Origin: Glycine soja
Taxonomy: Eukaryota; Streptophyta; Magnoliopsida; Fabales; Fabaceae
Assembly (NCBI RefSeq): GCF_004193775.1
Contig: NC_041003.1
Span: forward strand, 23,676,685 to 23,740,684
Reading direction: 5' to 3'
DNA: 64,000 bases
This document shows positions 32,233 through 45,200 of this stretch, piece after piece. The notes below the pieces were generated by a model, which was not told the DNA's origin, did not search any database, and was given only the letters and a program-made list of their open reading frames with translations. Every line of letters begins with the position of its first letter. Positions within the stretch are counted from its first letter, which is position 1. A program made the position numbers and the translations under genes.

Positions 32233-33678
32233 ATGGGTGAAGTAGAGGAGATACAAGAGAAGATGAAGGCCGACATGGAGGCCATTAAAGAGAAAATGGC
32301 CACAATGATGGAGGCCATGATGAGCGTGAAGAAGATAATGGAAGCCAATGCGGTTGCAATTGCCGCTACCAGCGTTGTTGCTAAGGTGAACCTGATGTCC
32401 CCATCCGGCCTCAAGCAAATGAATCATCCAACCTCAAATATGGCAAAGATTTAGGAAGTACGGGCGGCCCCCATGATGTGCAAATTCAAAACGAGCACGC
32501 CTTCCCGTCATATGGCTTGCCTCTCAACTATACGCCACCCAAAGTGACGTACACTCCCAATAAGAATGTCAATAACTCCACTCCTATACCCATTGAGAGC
32601 CAACAACCCCAAACTGATCATGCACATGTCTCTTAAACCGTGGGGGGGACACATGAAATTCCCCACCACAATCTAGCCGACTTCGAGCCTTGCCTCGGAT
32701 ATGCCACGGAAGGGCAAGCAGTTGGTGGTATACCCCTACAAAACCCTTTGGAAGGCCCTCAGTATCACCCACAACTACACCTCTTGCATTCCACGACAAG
32801 TAAAAACTCTCATGCTATGGCAGAAATGGGAAAGTTGGATCATCTAGAGGAAAGGCTCAGGGCCATTGAAGGAGGTGAAGATTATGCCTTTGCTAACCTA
32901 AAAGAGTTGTTCCTAGAACCCAATATCATCACCCCTCCCAAGTTCAAGGTGCTGGACCTTGACAAGTACAAGGGGACTACTTGTCCCAAGAACCATCTAA
33001 AGATGTATTGTCAGAAGATGGGGGAATACACAAAAGATGAGGAATTGCTAATACATTCCTTCCAAGAAAGTCTTACTGGGGTAGCTGTTACCTGGTACAC
33101 TAACTTGGAATCTTCCCGAGTCCATTCTTGGAAGGACCTAATGGTTGCCTTTGTTAGGCAGTATCAGTACAATTTTGATATGGTTCCGGATAGGATGCAA
33201 CTACAGAACATTTGCAAAAAGGGGGACGAATCTTTCAAAGAACACGCCCAAAAGGTGGAGGGATCTGGCGGCTCAGGTGGTACCCCCAATGATGGAAAGG
33301 GAGACGATGATCGTGATGGTAGACACATTATCGATACTCTACTATGAAAAGATGGTGGGCTACGCACCCTCAAAGCTTTGCGGATTTGGTCTTCGCCAGT
33401 GAAAGGATCAATGTGGGTCCGAAAAGAGGCAAATTTGATCATCCTACTAGGACGACTGAGAAAACTGGGGCAAATGAAGAGGGTGAGAAAGAGGGAGAAA
33501 CCCATGCTGTGACTGCCATTCCTATACGGCCAAGTTTCCCACCAAACCCAACAATGTCATTACTCAGTCAATAACAAACCTCCTCCTTACCCACCACCCA
33601 GTTATCCACAAAGGCCATCCCTAAATCAACCACAAAGTCTGTCTACCGCACTTCCAATGACGAAGACCACTTTTAGCA

Positions 33679-33712
<34 letters not shown>

Positions 33713-33998
33713 ACCAACCAAGAAATGAATTTTGCAGCGAAAAGCCTGTAGGACTCACCCCAAATTCCGGTGTCATATGCTAACTTGCTCCCATATCTAC
33801 TTGATAACGCAATGGTAGCCATAACCCCTGCTAGGTTCCCTCAAACCCCCATTTTTCTGAGGATATGACTCGAACGCAACAGGTGCATATCGTGGGGGAG
33901 CCCTGGGGCATTCCATTGAGCACTGTATGACCCTCAGGCGTAAGGTGCAAGGTCTAATTGATGCGGGCTGGTTGAAATTTGAGGAGAATCGCGTGTAA
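32233..33998 (+). pseudogene. gag: gag of element B, frameshifted
   Basis: Gag homology runs from ATG 32233 to TAA 33996-33998, in the same order as in A: Met-rich helical N-terminus, gag core (about 32830-33240, with GVAVTWYTNLE and AFVRQYQYNFDM), a proline-rich tract, and the C-terminal GWLKFEENRV. Breaks are a four-base loss near 32440, TAA at 32634-32636 (also in A), a one-base gain near 33250, later shifts, and a run of about 30 A residues at 33680-33710 where A has ordinary coding sequence. It cannot make full-length Gag. No protease follows. Confidence 0.82.
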
Positions 33999-34258
33999 AT
34001 CCTGACATTGACAAGAGATGCCACACATGGGGCAATTTTGGAAAACTGTTGTTAGACGTCTCTAATGACTCATCAGGATTTTCAAGTGCAAGCCATTGGT
34101 CAGTTTGCTCAAGCGACCTGCGCTCCTGAGTTTGGACTTCCAAGACCGTTCATTCAGAGATTACTCGTCTTGCACGTTGGTGGGGTTGCCGTAAAACAAT
34201 GAGTAAAGTTCGAAACAAATAAGTTTCAAAATAAAAAATAAGTTTCAAAATAAAAAAA

Positions 34259-34289
<31 letters not shown>

Positions 34290-34382
34290 GAGCATTTGAT
34301 TGATTGTGTTTTCAAGACGTTCATGTGACCTCATTCCGGAAAGTCTGTCTTTTTAGAGAGAAGTGGGTTATCAAGAATAGGA
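33999..34382 (+). other. Post-gag junction of element B (no pol)
   Basis: Collinear with A 6541-6915, including the same join after gag and an expanded A-rich run (34245-34290). No pol domain is present. Confidence 0.6.
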
Positions 34383-35215
34383 TGTTGGACAAATAGCCTC
34401 AGGTACCTTAAGAAAAAGGGGGGGGTTGAATTAAGATGCAAAGACTATTTCCCAATTGAACTATCAATCTCTCTTTTCGGATTAACAATGCACACAGGGA
34501 TAACCCTTCCCTTGTGTTCAGGAATCCTCTACAACAAGAGACCCACGGTCTCTTAATCCCTTTTCAGAAATAAGAAAAAGAGAAGAAGAGGCCTCTCGTA
34601 AAAGAGGTAGATTGTAAAATGAAGCTCAATCAAAAATTCCATATTGAATAAGCAAGTGGTTGACCAAGGAATCTTTTTGAGAGGATAAGACATTTCAGTT
34701 CAGAAAAACTCATGATCTTTCGAGAGGATAAAACTGTTTGGGCAATGAAAACTCTCTTTAAAACATTTGAATGGCTGTTCATAAAAAAATTTTAGATATG
34801 TCTCTTGGAAATTATTTTCTGAAAATCCCCTCTGGTAATCAATTACAAGACTTATGTAATCGATTACAGGTTTTAAAAATTTGTATTAAAACATTTTCAA
34901 CTACTGGTAATCAATTACCAGAGAGCAAATCTCAATTTGAAATGATAGAATTCTTTGGTCAAACCTTTTGTTTGTTTCAATTTGGAAACTTCTTCCTAAA
35001 GATTCTAAGAGATCAAACTTGATCATATATCTTGACTTTCTTGGATTCTTGTCTTGAATAAAACTTAGAAGCACTTGATCCTTTAGCATCATCAAGACAT
35101 CAAAACATCTTGCTTCTACATAGGAGTCATTTGACTTAATCCATCAGCTGAAGAATCCTTCAACTATTTCTCGTCCTTGGAAAATTCTTTTTAGAATCAA
35201 CTGCTTCTTTCATTC
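34383..35215 (-). mobile_element. Inverted LTR-like fragment in element B
   Basis: The same fragment as at 6916-7985 in A but shorter: about 230 bp corresponding to A 7017-7245 are missing. It starts TGTTGGACAAATAGCC and contains GTAATCGATTACAGG. Because A, B and C all carry it at the same place, it inserted before the subfamily spread. Confidence 0.4.
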
Positions 35216-35480
35216 TTCCTCACTACGAGGTCGTGAAAACAAGACAACAATTGGTACCTCAAAGCCTTACACTGGGGCAATGAGGGGCACCGTGCATGAG
35301 CCTCAAGCGAACCTAGGGGCAGTTTAGAAGTTCTCACCCAATAGGTTCCCTCCTACAAGGTCATGACGAAAGACAACGATTGGTACCTCAAAGCCTTACA
35401 CTGGGCAATGAGGGGCATCGTGCATGAGCCTCAAGTGAACATAGGGGTCGATCAAAAGTTCTCACCCATCGATGTTTTTA
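35216..35480. repeat. 128-bp repeat, two units
   Basis: Two units of the repeat seen four times in A, with CAAAGCCTTACACTGGG and TTCTCACCCA motifs. The B and C copies are the same length. Confidence 0.8.
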
Positions 35481-35929
35481 AAAAAAAGGGGGGACAAACC
35501 CTAGGATTTCAATGGATTGATCAAACATTAAACGACTCCATTATGGTCAAGTGACTAAATCAAACAGAACACACACTCTGAGGAAGGTCCCGGAGAGATT
35601 TGCAACAAAGGATAGGATGAGGTTGCATGAATTATCACCTCTTTCAAAAGGACAGTCAATCTGTGTTTTCCAAAAAAATTAAATCAAAATCAAAATCACA
35701 AAATAGGGAAAGAATGTCATGAACATTGTACAACTTTCCATTACATTGCATTGTTTCATATGAAGTCCGCATTTACCAAGTTTCACGACAAAGGTTGCAT
35801 GCATCTGCATCCCTAAAGATCATGTTAACTGCATAGATTTCCTACATCTAATGTCCAAACCTTGTGGATTTGGGATGACCAGCCCTCTCGATGAGTCGAT
35901 CTCTTGCTTTCTCATAAGGGTGGCACCTT
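35481..35929 (+). other. Non-coding 3' region of element B
   Basis: Backbone sequence collinear with A 8491-8984; nothing coding or repetitive recognised. Confidence 0.5.
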
Positions 35930-37872
35930 GGGTACTAGTTACCCTCACCTTGAGAGGACTAAACGTCCTCGCCTTGAGAGGACTACATGTCCTCACCATC
36001 AGAGGGCTGCACGCCCTCACCATCAGAAGACTACACGTCCTCGCCTTGAGAGGGCTATAAGTCCTCACCTTGGGTACTAGTTACCCTCACCGTAGGGCTA
36101 CACGCCCTCACCTTTAGAGGACCACACGTCCTCACTTTCAGAGGGCTACACGCCCTCACCTTGGGTACTAGTTACCCTCACCGTTGAGAGGACTACACGT
36201 CCTCGCCTTGAGAGGACTACACGTCCTCACCATCAGAGGGATGCACGCCCTCACCTCCAGAGGACTACATGTCCTCGCCAACAGAGGGCTGCACGCCCTC
36301 ACCTCCAGAGGACTACATGTCCTCGCCTTGAGAGGGCTACACGCCCTCACCTTGGGTACTAGTTACCCTCACCGTTGAAAGGACTACACGTCCTCGCCTT
36401 GAGAGGACTACACGTCCTCACCATCAGAGGGCTGCACGCCCTTACCTCCAGAGGACTACATGTCCTCGCCTTGAGAGGGCTACACGCCCTCACCTTGGGT
36501 ACTAGTTACCCTCACCGTTGAGAGGACTACACGTCCTCGCCTTGAGAGGACTACACGTCCTCACCATCAGAGGGCTGCACGCCCTCACCATCAGAGGACT
36601 ACATGTCCTCGCCTTGAGAGGGCTACACGTCCTCACCTTGGGTACTAGTTACCCTCACCATCAGAGGGCTGCACGCCCTCACCATCAGAGGACTACACGT
36701 CCTCGCCTTGAGAGGGCTACACGCCCTCACCTTGGGTACTAGTTACCCTCACCGTTGAGAGGACTACACGTCCTCGCCTTGAGAGGACTACACGTCCTCA
36801 CCATCAGAGGGCTGCACGCCCTCGCCTCCAGAGGACTACATGTCCTCGCCTTGAGAGGGCTACACGCCCTCACCTTGGGTACTAGTTACCCTCACCGTTA
36901 AGAGGACTACACATCCTCGCCTTGAGAGGACTGAACGTCCTCGCCTTGAGAGGACTACATGTCCTCACCACCAGAGGGCTGCACGCCCTCACCTCCAGAG
37001 GACTACACGTCCTCGCCTTGAGAGGGCTACACGCCCTCACCTTGGGTACTAGTTACCTTCACCTTCAGAGGACTAGACGTCCTCGCCTTCAAAGGGTCAT
37101 GTACCTTCAACTTCAGAGGACTACACGTCCTCGCCGTCAAAGGGTCATGTACCTTCAACTTCAGAGGACTACACGTCCTCGCCGTCAAAGGGTCATGTGC
37201 CTTCACCTTTGTAGGGCTACACGCCCTCACCATCAGAGGGCTGCACGCCCTCACCTTCAGAGGACCACATGTCCTCGCCTTGAGAGGGCTACTCGCCCTT
37301 GCCTTGGGTACTAGTTACCCTCACCTTCAGAGGGCTACACGCCCTCACCATCAGAGGGCTGCACGCCCTCACCTCCAGAGGACTACACGTCCTCGCCTTG
37401 AGAGGGCTACTCGCCCTTGCCTTGGGTACTAGTTACCCTCACCTTCAGAGGACTACATGTCCTCACCTTTGTAGGGCTACACGCCCTCACCTTTAGAGGA
37501 CTACACGTCCTCGCCAACAGAGGGCTACACGCCTTCACCTTTAGAGGACTACACGTCCTCGCCAACAGAGGGTTGCACGCCCTCACCTTGAGAGGACTAC
37601 ACGTCCTCGCCTTGAGAGGACTACACGTCCTCACCATCAGAGGGCTGCACGCCCTCACCTTTAGAGGGCTACATGTCCTCACCTTGAGGGGGCTACACGC
37701 CCTCACCTTGGGTACTAGTTACCCTCACCGTTTAGAGGACTACACGTCCTCGCCTTGAGAGGACTACACGTCCTCACCATCAGAGGGTTGCACGCCCTCA
37801 CCGTCAGAGGGCTACACGCCCTCACCTTGAGAGGGCTGCACGCCCTCACCTTTAGAGGGCTACGTGTCCTCA
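35930..37872. repeat. 24-bp hairpin minisatellite, about 80 units
   Basis: Nearly every unit contains an inverted repeat with a 5-nt centre: GAGGACTACACGTCCTC, GAGGGCTGCACGCCCTC, or the spacer GGGTACTAGTTACCC, which is itself a hairpin. Stem position 5 switches between A and G, and its partner between T and C, usually together. Higher-order blocks of 5-9 units are separated by the GGGTACTAGTTACCC unit. Because 24 is divisible by three, both strands show open frames with an eight-residue period; these are not taken as genes. Confidence 0.92.
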
Positions 37873-38793
37873 TTTTTAGTGTGCTCGACATCCACACCTT
37901 AAAAGAATTTAAGATCCTCTGCCCTTAAATGCTTAACCGAGACTTGCACTCCCGGTTAAGGACCAGTAGTTTCCTTTTAACGGTTCCTGGGCCACCCCAT
38001 GATATTGGAGGAGGGCCAACTGTGCGAGCACAACCAGAGAGGGAGGCTATCACACAGCTACTATGCATACTGGGGGCAAGATTTCACCCGTGCCGCTGCA
38101 AAGAGACGAGTGCGGATCATGCGCACCAACATGACCACTCTTACATAGATGACATTGCTACTTAGCAATATTCTGCCCAGCGACCGCAATGCCAATCTCC
38201 CCCTGCAAAAGTATCAGTTGGTCTGTGTCGTCCCGACATGGGTAAGTATGCACATCGCTCAACTGATTTCTGATTTCATCTATTGTTTGCAGGGATCGCA
38301 CCTGCAAGACACCCAGTAGACCCGAAGAAGTCCAACAGGGTCTTGGAGTTGTCAAGCTCTAATTACGGGTCTCTGTCAGTTCTACGGGTGTCTGTCGCCC
38401 CCAGCAAAGTCATCAGACCCCCCCTACCAATCGAGCTTTCATCAAGAAGTACTGCGCCCCCAGGCAGGCGCAAGGCGAAACACCACAGCAGCATTGGGAT
38501 GCCGGTAGCAGGCAATAGACACACCGCTACCACCTCTAAAGTTCACCTCAGCTCATCCATAAAAAGGTTAGAGCGTTGCCTACGACACATGGTCGAGCAA
38601 TAGGCGACCAAGTCCAAAGCCAAAGGTAAGCAAAGTACTAGGTCAGTGGCTGACAAGTCATAAGGCGTCCAGCTAAAGACGTTAAAGAAAGCGCTACTAG
38701 GAGGCAACCTAGTACCTTTTGAATCTATGCTTGTTATTTGATCACTTTTTATAGTAGGACGCACCTAGTTGCTCATGATCCTGGGGATTTAAA
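37873..38793 (+). other. 3' region of element B up to the gap, with one 51-nt intron-like module
   Basis: Collinear with A 9066-10350 and C 60440-61360. The intron-like module is at 38242-38292 (GTAAGTATGC ... GTTTGCAG). Compared with C there are several one-base indels close to the gap. No gene is called. Confidence 0.6.
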
Positions 38794-39292
38794 NNNNNNN
38801 NNNNNNNNNNNNNNNNNNNNNNNNNNNNNNNNNNNNNNNNNNNNNNNNNNNNNNNNNNNNNNNNNNNNNNNNNNNNNNNNNNNNNNNNNNNNNNNNNNNN
38901 NNNNNNNNNNNNNNNNNNNNNNNNNNNNNNNNNNNNNNNNNNNNNNNNNNNNNNNNNNNNNNNNNNNNNNNNNNNNNNNNNNNNNNNNNNNNNNNNNNNN
39001 NNNNNNNNNNNNNNNNNNNNNNNNNNNNNNNNNNNNNNNNNNNNNNNNNNNNNNNNNNNNNNNNNNNNNNNNNNNNNNNNNNNNNNNNNNNNNNNNNNNN
39101 NNNNNNNNNNNNNNNNNNNNNNNNNNNNNNNNNNNNNNNNNNNNNNNNNNNNNNNNNNNNNNNNNNNNNNNNNNNNNNNNNNNNNNNNNNNNNNNNNNNN
39201 NNNNNNNNNNNNNNNNNNNNNNNNNNNNNNNNNNNNNNNNNNNNNNNNNNNNNNNNNNNNNNNNNNNNNNNNNNNNNNNNNNNNNNNNNNNN
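38794..39292. other. Assembly gap (499 N)
   Basis: Unknown bases. In A the sequence flanking this point and the start of the 124-bp repeats are about 3.5 kb apart, so the true missing sequence is probably longer than the N run. Open frames through the N are artefacts. Confidence 0.98.
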
Positions 39293-42200
39293 CGCTGTTC
39301 ATGTGTCCTCAACCTTCGAGTTTGGAGCTATGTTTCATGATTTCCTAAGTGCGGACCTCAAGGCAATCCTCCATTCTCCCTCTTTTTCGGAGCCCCATGA
39401 ATGTTATTGCCTAGCGCTGTTCATGTTTCCTCCACCTTCAAGTTAGGAGCTATTATCATGATTGCCTAAGTGCGGACCCTCAAGGAAATCCTACATTCTC
39501 CCCCTTTTTCAGAGCCCATGAATGTTATTGCCTAGCGCTATTCATGTGTCCTCCACCTTTGAGTTTAGAGCTATGTTTCATGATTGCCTAAGTGCGGACC
39601 CTCAAGGCAATCCTCCATTCTCCCCCTTTTTTCGGAGCCCCATGAATGTTATTGCCTAGCGCTGTTCATGTGTCCTCAACCTTCGACTTTGGAGCTATGT
39701 TTCAGGATTGCCTAAGTTCGAACCCTCAAGGCAATCCTCCATTCTCCCCCTTTTTTCGGAGCCCCAGGAATGTTATTGCCTAGCGCTGTTCATGTGTCCT
39801 CCACTTTCGAGTTTGGAGCTATGTTTCATGATTGCCTAAGTGCGGACCGTCAAGGAAATCCACCATTCTCCCCCTTTTTCGGAGCCCCATGAATGTTATT
39901 GCCTAGCGCTGTTCATTTGTCTCCACCTTCGAGTTTGGAGCTATGTTTCATGATTGCCTAAGTGCGGACCCTCAAGGCAATCCTCCATTCTCCCCCTTTT
40001 TTCGGAGCCCGTGAATGTTATTGCCTAGCGCTGTTCATGTGTCCTCCACCTTCGAGTTTGGAGCTATGTTTCATGATTGCCTAAGTGCGGAACCTCAAGC
40101 CAATCCTCCATTCTCCCCCTTTTTCGGAGCCCCATGAATGTTATTTCCTAGCGCTGTTCATTTGTCCTCCACCTTCGAGTTTGGAGCTATGTTTCATGAT
40201 TGCCTAAGTGTGGACCCTCAAGGCAATCCTCTATTCTTCGAGTTTGGAGCTATGTTTCATGATTGCCTACGTGCGGACCCTCAAGGCAATCCTCCATTCT
40301 CCCCCTTTTTTCGGAGCCCCATGAATGTTATTGCCTAGCGCTGTTCATGTGTCCTCAACCTTCGACTTTGGAGCTATGTTTCATGATTGCCAAAGTTCGG
40401 ACCCTCAAGGCAATCCTCCATACTCCCCCTTTTTTCGGAGACCCATGAATGTTATTGCCTAGCGCTGTTCATGTGTCCTCCACCTTCGAGTTTGGAGCTA
40501 TGTTTCATGATTGCCTAAGTGCGGACCCTCAAGGCAAACCTCCATCCTCCCCCTTTTTTCGGAGCCCTATGAATATTATTGCCTAGCACTGTTCATGTGT
40601 CCTCCACCTTCAAGTTTGGAGCTATGTTTCATGATTGCCTAAGTGTGGACCCTCAAGGCAATCCTCCATTCTCCCCCTTTTTTCGGAACCCCATGAATTT
40701 TATTGCCTAGCGCTGTTCATTTGTCCTCCACCTTCGAGTTTGGAGCTACGTTTCATGATTGCCTAAGTGCGGACCCTCAAGGCAATCCTCCATTCTCCCC
40801 CTTTTTTCGGAGCCCCATGAATGTTATTGCCTAGCGCTGTTCATGTGTCCTCAACCTTCGACTTTGGAGCTATGTTTCAGGATTGCCTAAGTTCGGACCC
40901 TCAAGGCAATCCTCCATTCTCCCACTTTTTTCGGAGCCCCATGAATGTTATTGCCTAGCGCTGTTCATGTGTCCTCCACCTTCGAGTTTACAGCTATGTT
41001 TCATGATTGCCTAAGTTCGGACCCTCAAGGCAATCCTCCATTCTCCCCCTTTTTTCGGAGCCCCATGAATGTTATTGCCTAGCGCGGTTCATGTCTCCGC
41101 CACCTTCGAGTTTGGAGCTATGTTTCATGATTGCCTAAGCGCGGACCCTCAAGGCAAACCTCCATTCTCCCCCTTTTTTCGGAGCCCTATGAATATTATT
41201 GCCTAGCACTGTTCATGTGTCCTCCACCTTCAAGTTTGGAGCTATGTTTCATGATTGCCTAAGTGTGGACCCTCAAGGCAATCCTCCATTCTCCCCCTTT
41301 TTTCGGAGCCCCATGAATTTTATTGCCTAGCGCTGTTCATTTGTCCTCCACCTTCGAGTTTGGAGCTATGTTTCATGATTGCCTAAGTGCGGACCCTCAA
41401 GGCAATCCTCCATTCTCCCCCTATTTTCGGAGCCCCATGAATGTTATTGCCTAGCGCTGTTCATGTGTCCTCAACCTTCGACTTTGGAGCTATGTTTTAG
41501 GATTGCCTAAGTTCGGACCCTCAAGGAAATCCTCCATTCTCCCCCTTTTTTCGGAGCCCCATGAATGTTATTGCCTAGCGCTGTTCATGTGTCCTCAACC
41601 TTCGACTTTGGAGCTATGTTTCAGGATTGCCTAAGTTCGGACCCTCAAGGCAATCCTCCATTCTCCCCCTTTTTTCGGAGCCCCATGAATGTTATTGCCT
41701 AGCGCTGTTCATGTGTCCTCCACCTTCGAGTTTACAGCTATGTTTCATGATTGCCTAAGTGCGGACCCTCAAGGCAATCCTCCATTCTCCCCCTTTTTCG
41801 AAGCCCCATGAATGTTATTGCCTAGCGCTGTTCATGTGTCCTCCACCTTCAAATTTCGAGCTATGATTCATGATTGGCTAAGTGCGGACCCCCAAGGCAA
41901 TCCTCCATTCTCCCCCTTTTTTCGGAGATACTTGAATTTTATTGCCTAGCGCTGTTCATGTGTCCTCCACCTTCGAGTTTGGAGCTATGTTTCATGATTG
42001 CCTAAGTGTGGGCCCTAGAGGTAATCCTCCATTCTCCCCCTTTTTCATAGCCCCATGAATGTTATTGCCTAATGCTGTTCATGTGTCCTCCACCTTCGAG
42101 TTTGGAGCTATGTTTCATGATTGCCTAAGTGCGAACACTAAAGGCAATCCTCCATTCTCCCCCCAATTTTCGGAGCCCCATGAATGTTATTGCCTAGCGT

Positions 42201-45200
42201 TGTTAATGTGTTCTCCACCTTCGAGTTTGCAGCTATGCTTCAGGATTGCCTAAGTGCGGACTCTCAAGGAAATCCACCATTCTCCCCCTTTTTCGGAGCC
42301 CCATGAATGTTATTGCCTAGGACTATTCATGTGTCCTCCACCTTCGAGTTTGGAGCTAATTTTCATGATTGCCTAAGTGCGGACCCTCAAGGCAATCCAC
42401 CATTCTCCCCCTTTTTCGAAGCCCCATGAATGTTATTGCCTAGCGCTGTTCATGTGTCCTCAACCTTCGAGTTTGGAGCTATGTTTCATGATTTCCTAAG
42501 TGCGGACCCTCAAGGCAATCCTCCATTCTCCCTCTTTTTCGGAGCCCCATGAATGTTATTGCCTAGCGCTGTTCATGTTTCCTCCACCTTCAAGTTAGGA
42601 GCTATTATCATGATTGCCTAAGTGCGGACCCTCAAGGAAATCCTACATTCTCCCCCTTTTTCAGAGCCCCATGAATGTTATTGCCTAGCGCTATTCATGT
42701 GTCCTCCACCTTTGAGTTTAGAGCTATGTTTCATGATTGCCTAAGTGCGGACCCTCAAGGCAATCCCCCATTCTCCCCCTTTTTTCGGAGCCCTATGAAT
42801 ATTATTGCCTAGCATTGTTCATGTGTCCTCCACCTTCAAGTTTGGAGCTATGTTTCATGATTGCCTAAGTTCGGACCCTCAAGGAAATCCTCCATTCTCC
42901 CCCTTTTTTCGGAGCCCCATGAATGTTATTGCCTAGCGCTGTTCATGTGTCCTCAACCTTCGACTTTGGAGCTATGTTTCATGATTGCCAAAGTTCGGAC
43001 CCTCAAGGCAATCCTCCATACTCCCCCTTTTTTCGGAGCCCCATGAATGTTATTGCCTAATGCTGTTCATGTGTCCTCCACCTTCGAGTTTGGAGCTATG
43101 TTTCATGATTGCCTAAGTGCGGACCCTCAAGGCAAACCTCCATTCTCCCCCTTTTTTCGGAGCCCTATGAATATTATTGCCTAGCACTATTCATGTGTCC
43201 TCCACCTTCAAGTTTGGAGCTATGTTTCATGATTGCCTAAGTTCGGACCCTCAAGGAAATCCTCCATTCTCCCCCTTTTTTCGGAGCTCCTTGAATTTTA
43301 TTGCCTAGCGCTGTTCATGTGTCCTCCACCTTCGAGTTTGGAGCTATGTTTCATGATTGCCTAAGTGTGGACCCTAGAGGTAATCCTCCATTCTCCCCCT
43401 TTTTCATAGCCCCATGAATGTTATTGCCTAGCGCTGTTCATGTGTCCTCCACCTTCAAGTTTGGAGCTATGTTTCATGATTGCCTAAGTGCGGACCCTCA
43501 AGGCAATCCTCCATTCTCCCCCTTTTTTCGGAGCTCCATGAATGTTATTTCCTAGCGATGTTCATCTGTCCTCCACCTTCGAGTTTGGAGCTATGTTTCA
43601 TGATTGCCTAAGTTCGGACCCTCAAGGCAATCCTCCATACTCCCCATTTTTTCGGAGCCCCATGAATGTTATTGCCTAGCGCTGTTCATGTGTCCTCCAC
43701 CTTCGAGTTTGGAGCTATGTTTCATGATTGCCTAAGTGCGGACCCTGAAGCCAAACCTCCATTCTCCCCCTTTTTTCGGAGCCCTATGAATATTATTGCC
43801 TAGCACTGTTCATGTGTCCTCCACCTTCAAGTTTGGAGCTATGTTTCATGATTGCCTAAGTGCGGACCCTCAAGGAAATCCTCCATTCTCCCCCTTTTTT
43901 CGGAGCCCCATGAATTTTATTGCCTAGCATTGTTCATGTGTCCTCCACCTTCGAGTTTGGAGCTATGTTTCATGATTGCCTAAGTGCGGACCCTCAAGGC
44001 AAACCTCCATTCTCCCCCTTTTTTCGGAGCCCTATGAATATTATTGCCTAGCACTGTTCATGTGTCCTCCACCTTCAAGTTTGGAGCTATGTTTCATGAT
44101 TGCCTAAGTTCGGACCCTCAAGGAAATCCTCCATTCTCCCCCTTTTTTCGGAGCTCCTTGAATTTTATTGCCTAGCGCTGTTCATGTGTCCTCCACCTTC
44201 AAGTTTGGAGCTATGTTTCATGATTGCCTAAGTGCGGACCCTCAAGGCAATCCCCCATTCTCCCCCTTTTTTCGGAGCCCTATGAATATTATTGCCTAGC
44301 ACTGTTCATGTGTCCTCCACCTTCGAGTTTGGAGCTATGTTTCATGATTGCCTAAGTGCGGACCCTCAAGGCAAACCTCCATTCTCCCCCTTTTTTCGGA
44401 GCCCTATGAATATTATTGCCTAGCACTGTTCATGTGTCCTCCACCTTCAAGTTTGGAGCTATGTTTCATGATTGCCTAAGTGCGGACCCTCAAGGAAATC
44501 CTACATTCTCCCCCTTTTTCAGAGCCCCATGAATGTTATTGCCTAGCGCTATTCATGTGTCCTCCACCTTTGAGTTTAGAGCTATGTTTCATGATTGCCT
44601 AAGTGCGGACCCTCAAGGCAATCCCCCATTCTCCCCCTTTTTTCGGAGCCCTATGAATATTATTGCCTAGCATTGTTCATGTGTCCTCCACCTTCGAGTT
44701 TGGAGCTATGTTTCATGATTGCCTAAGTGCGGACCCTCAAGGCAAACCTCCATTCTCCCCCTTTTTTCGGAGCCCTATGAATATTATTGCCTAGCACTGT
44801 TCATGTGTCCTCCACCTTCAAGTTTGGAGCTATGTTTCATGATTGCCTAAGTTCGGACCCTCAAGGAAATCCTCCATTCTCCCCCTTTTTTCGGAGCTCC
44901 TTGAATTTTATTGCCTAGCGCTGTTCATGTGTCCTCCACCTTCAAGTTTGGAGCTATGTTTCATGATTGCCTAAGTGCGAACACTCAAGGCAATCCTCCA
45001 TTCTCCCCCCAATTTTCGGAGCCCCATGAATGTTATTGCCTAGCGTTGTTAATGTGTTCTCCACCTTCGAGTTTGCAGCTATGTTTCATGATTGCCTAAG
45101 TGTGGACCCTCAAGGCAATCCTCCATTCTCCCCCTTTTTTCGGAGCCCCATGAATTTTATTGCCTAGCGCTGTTCATTTGTCCTCCACCTTCCAGTTTGG

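Noticed and set aside
35930..37872. Long repetitive ORFs on both strands (RGLHVLALRGLHVL-type and CSPLKARTCSPLK-type) as repeat proteins
   Set aside because: The 24-bp period keeps frames open on both strands at once. No domain, start context or promoter supports translation, and A has only three to four units.
38738..39340. ORFs of about 180-200 codons across the gap
   Set aside because: They consist almost entirely of N.
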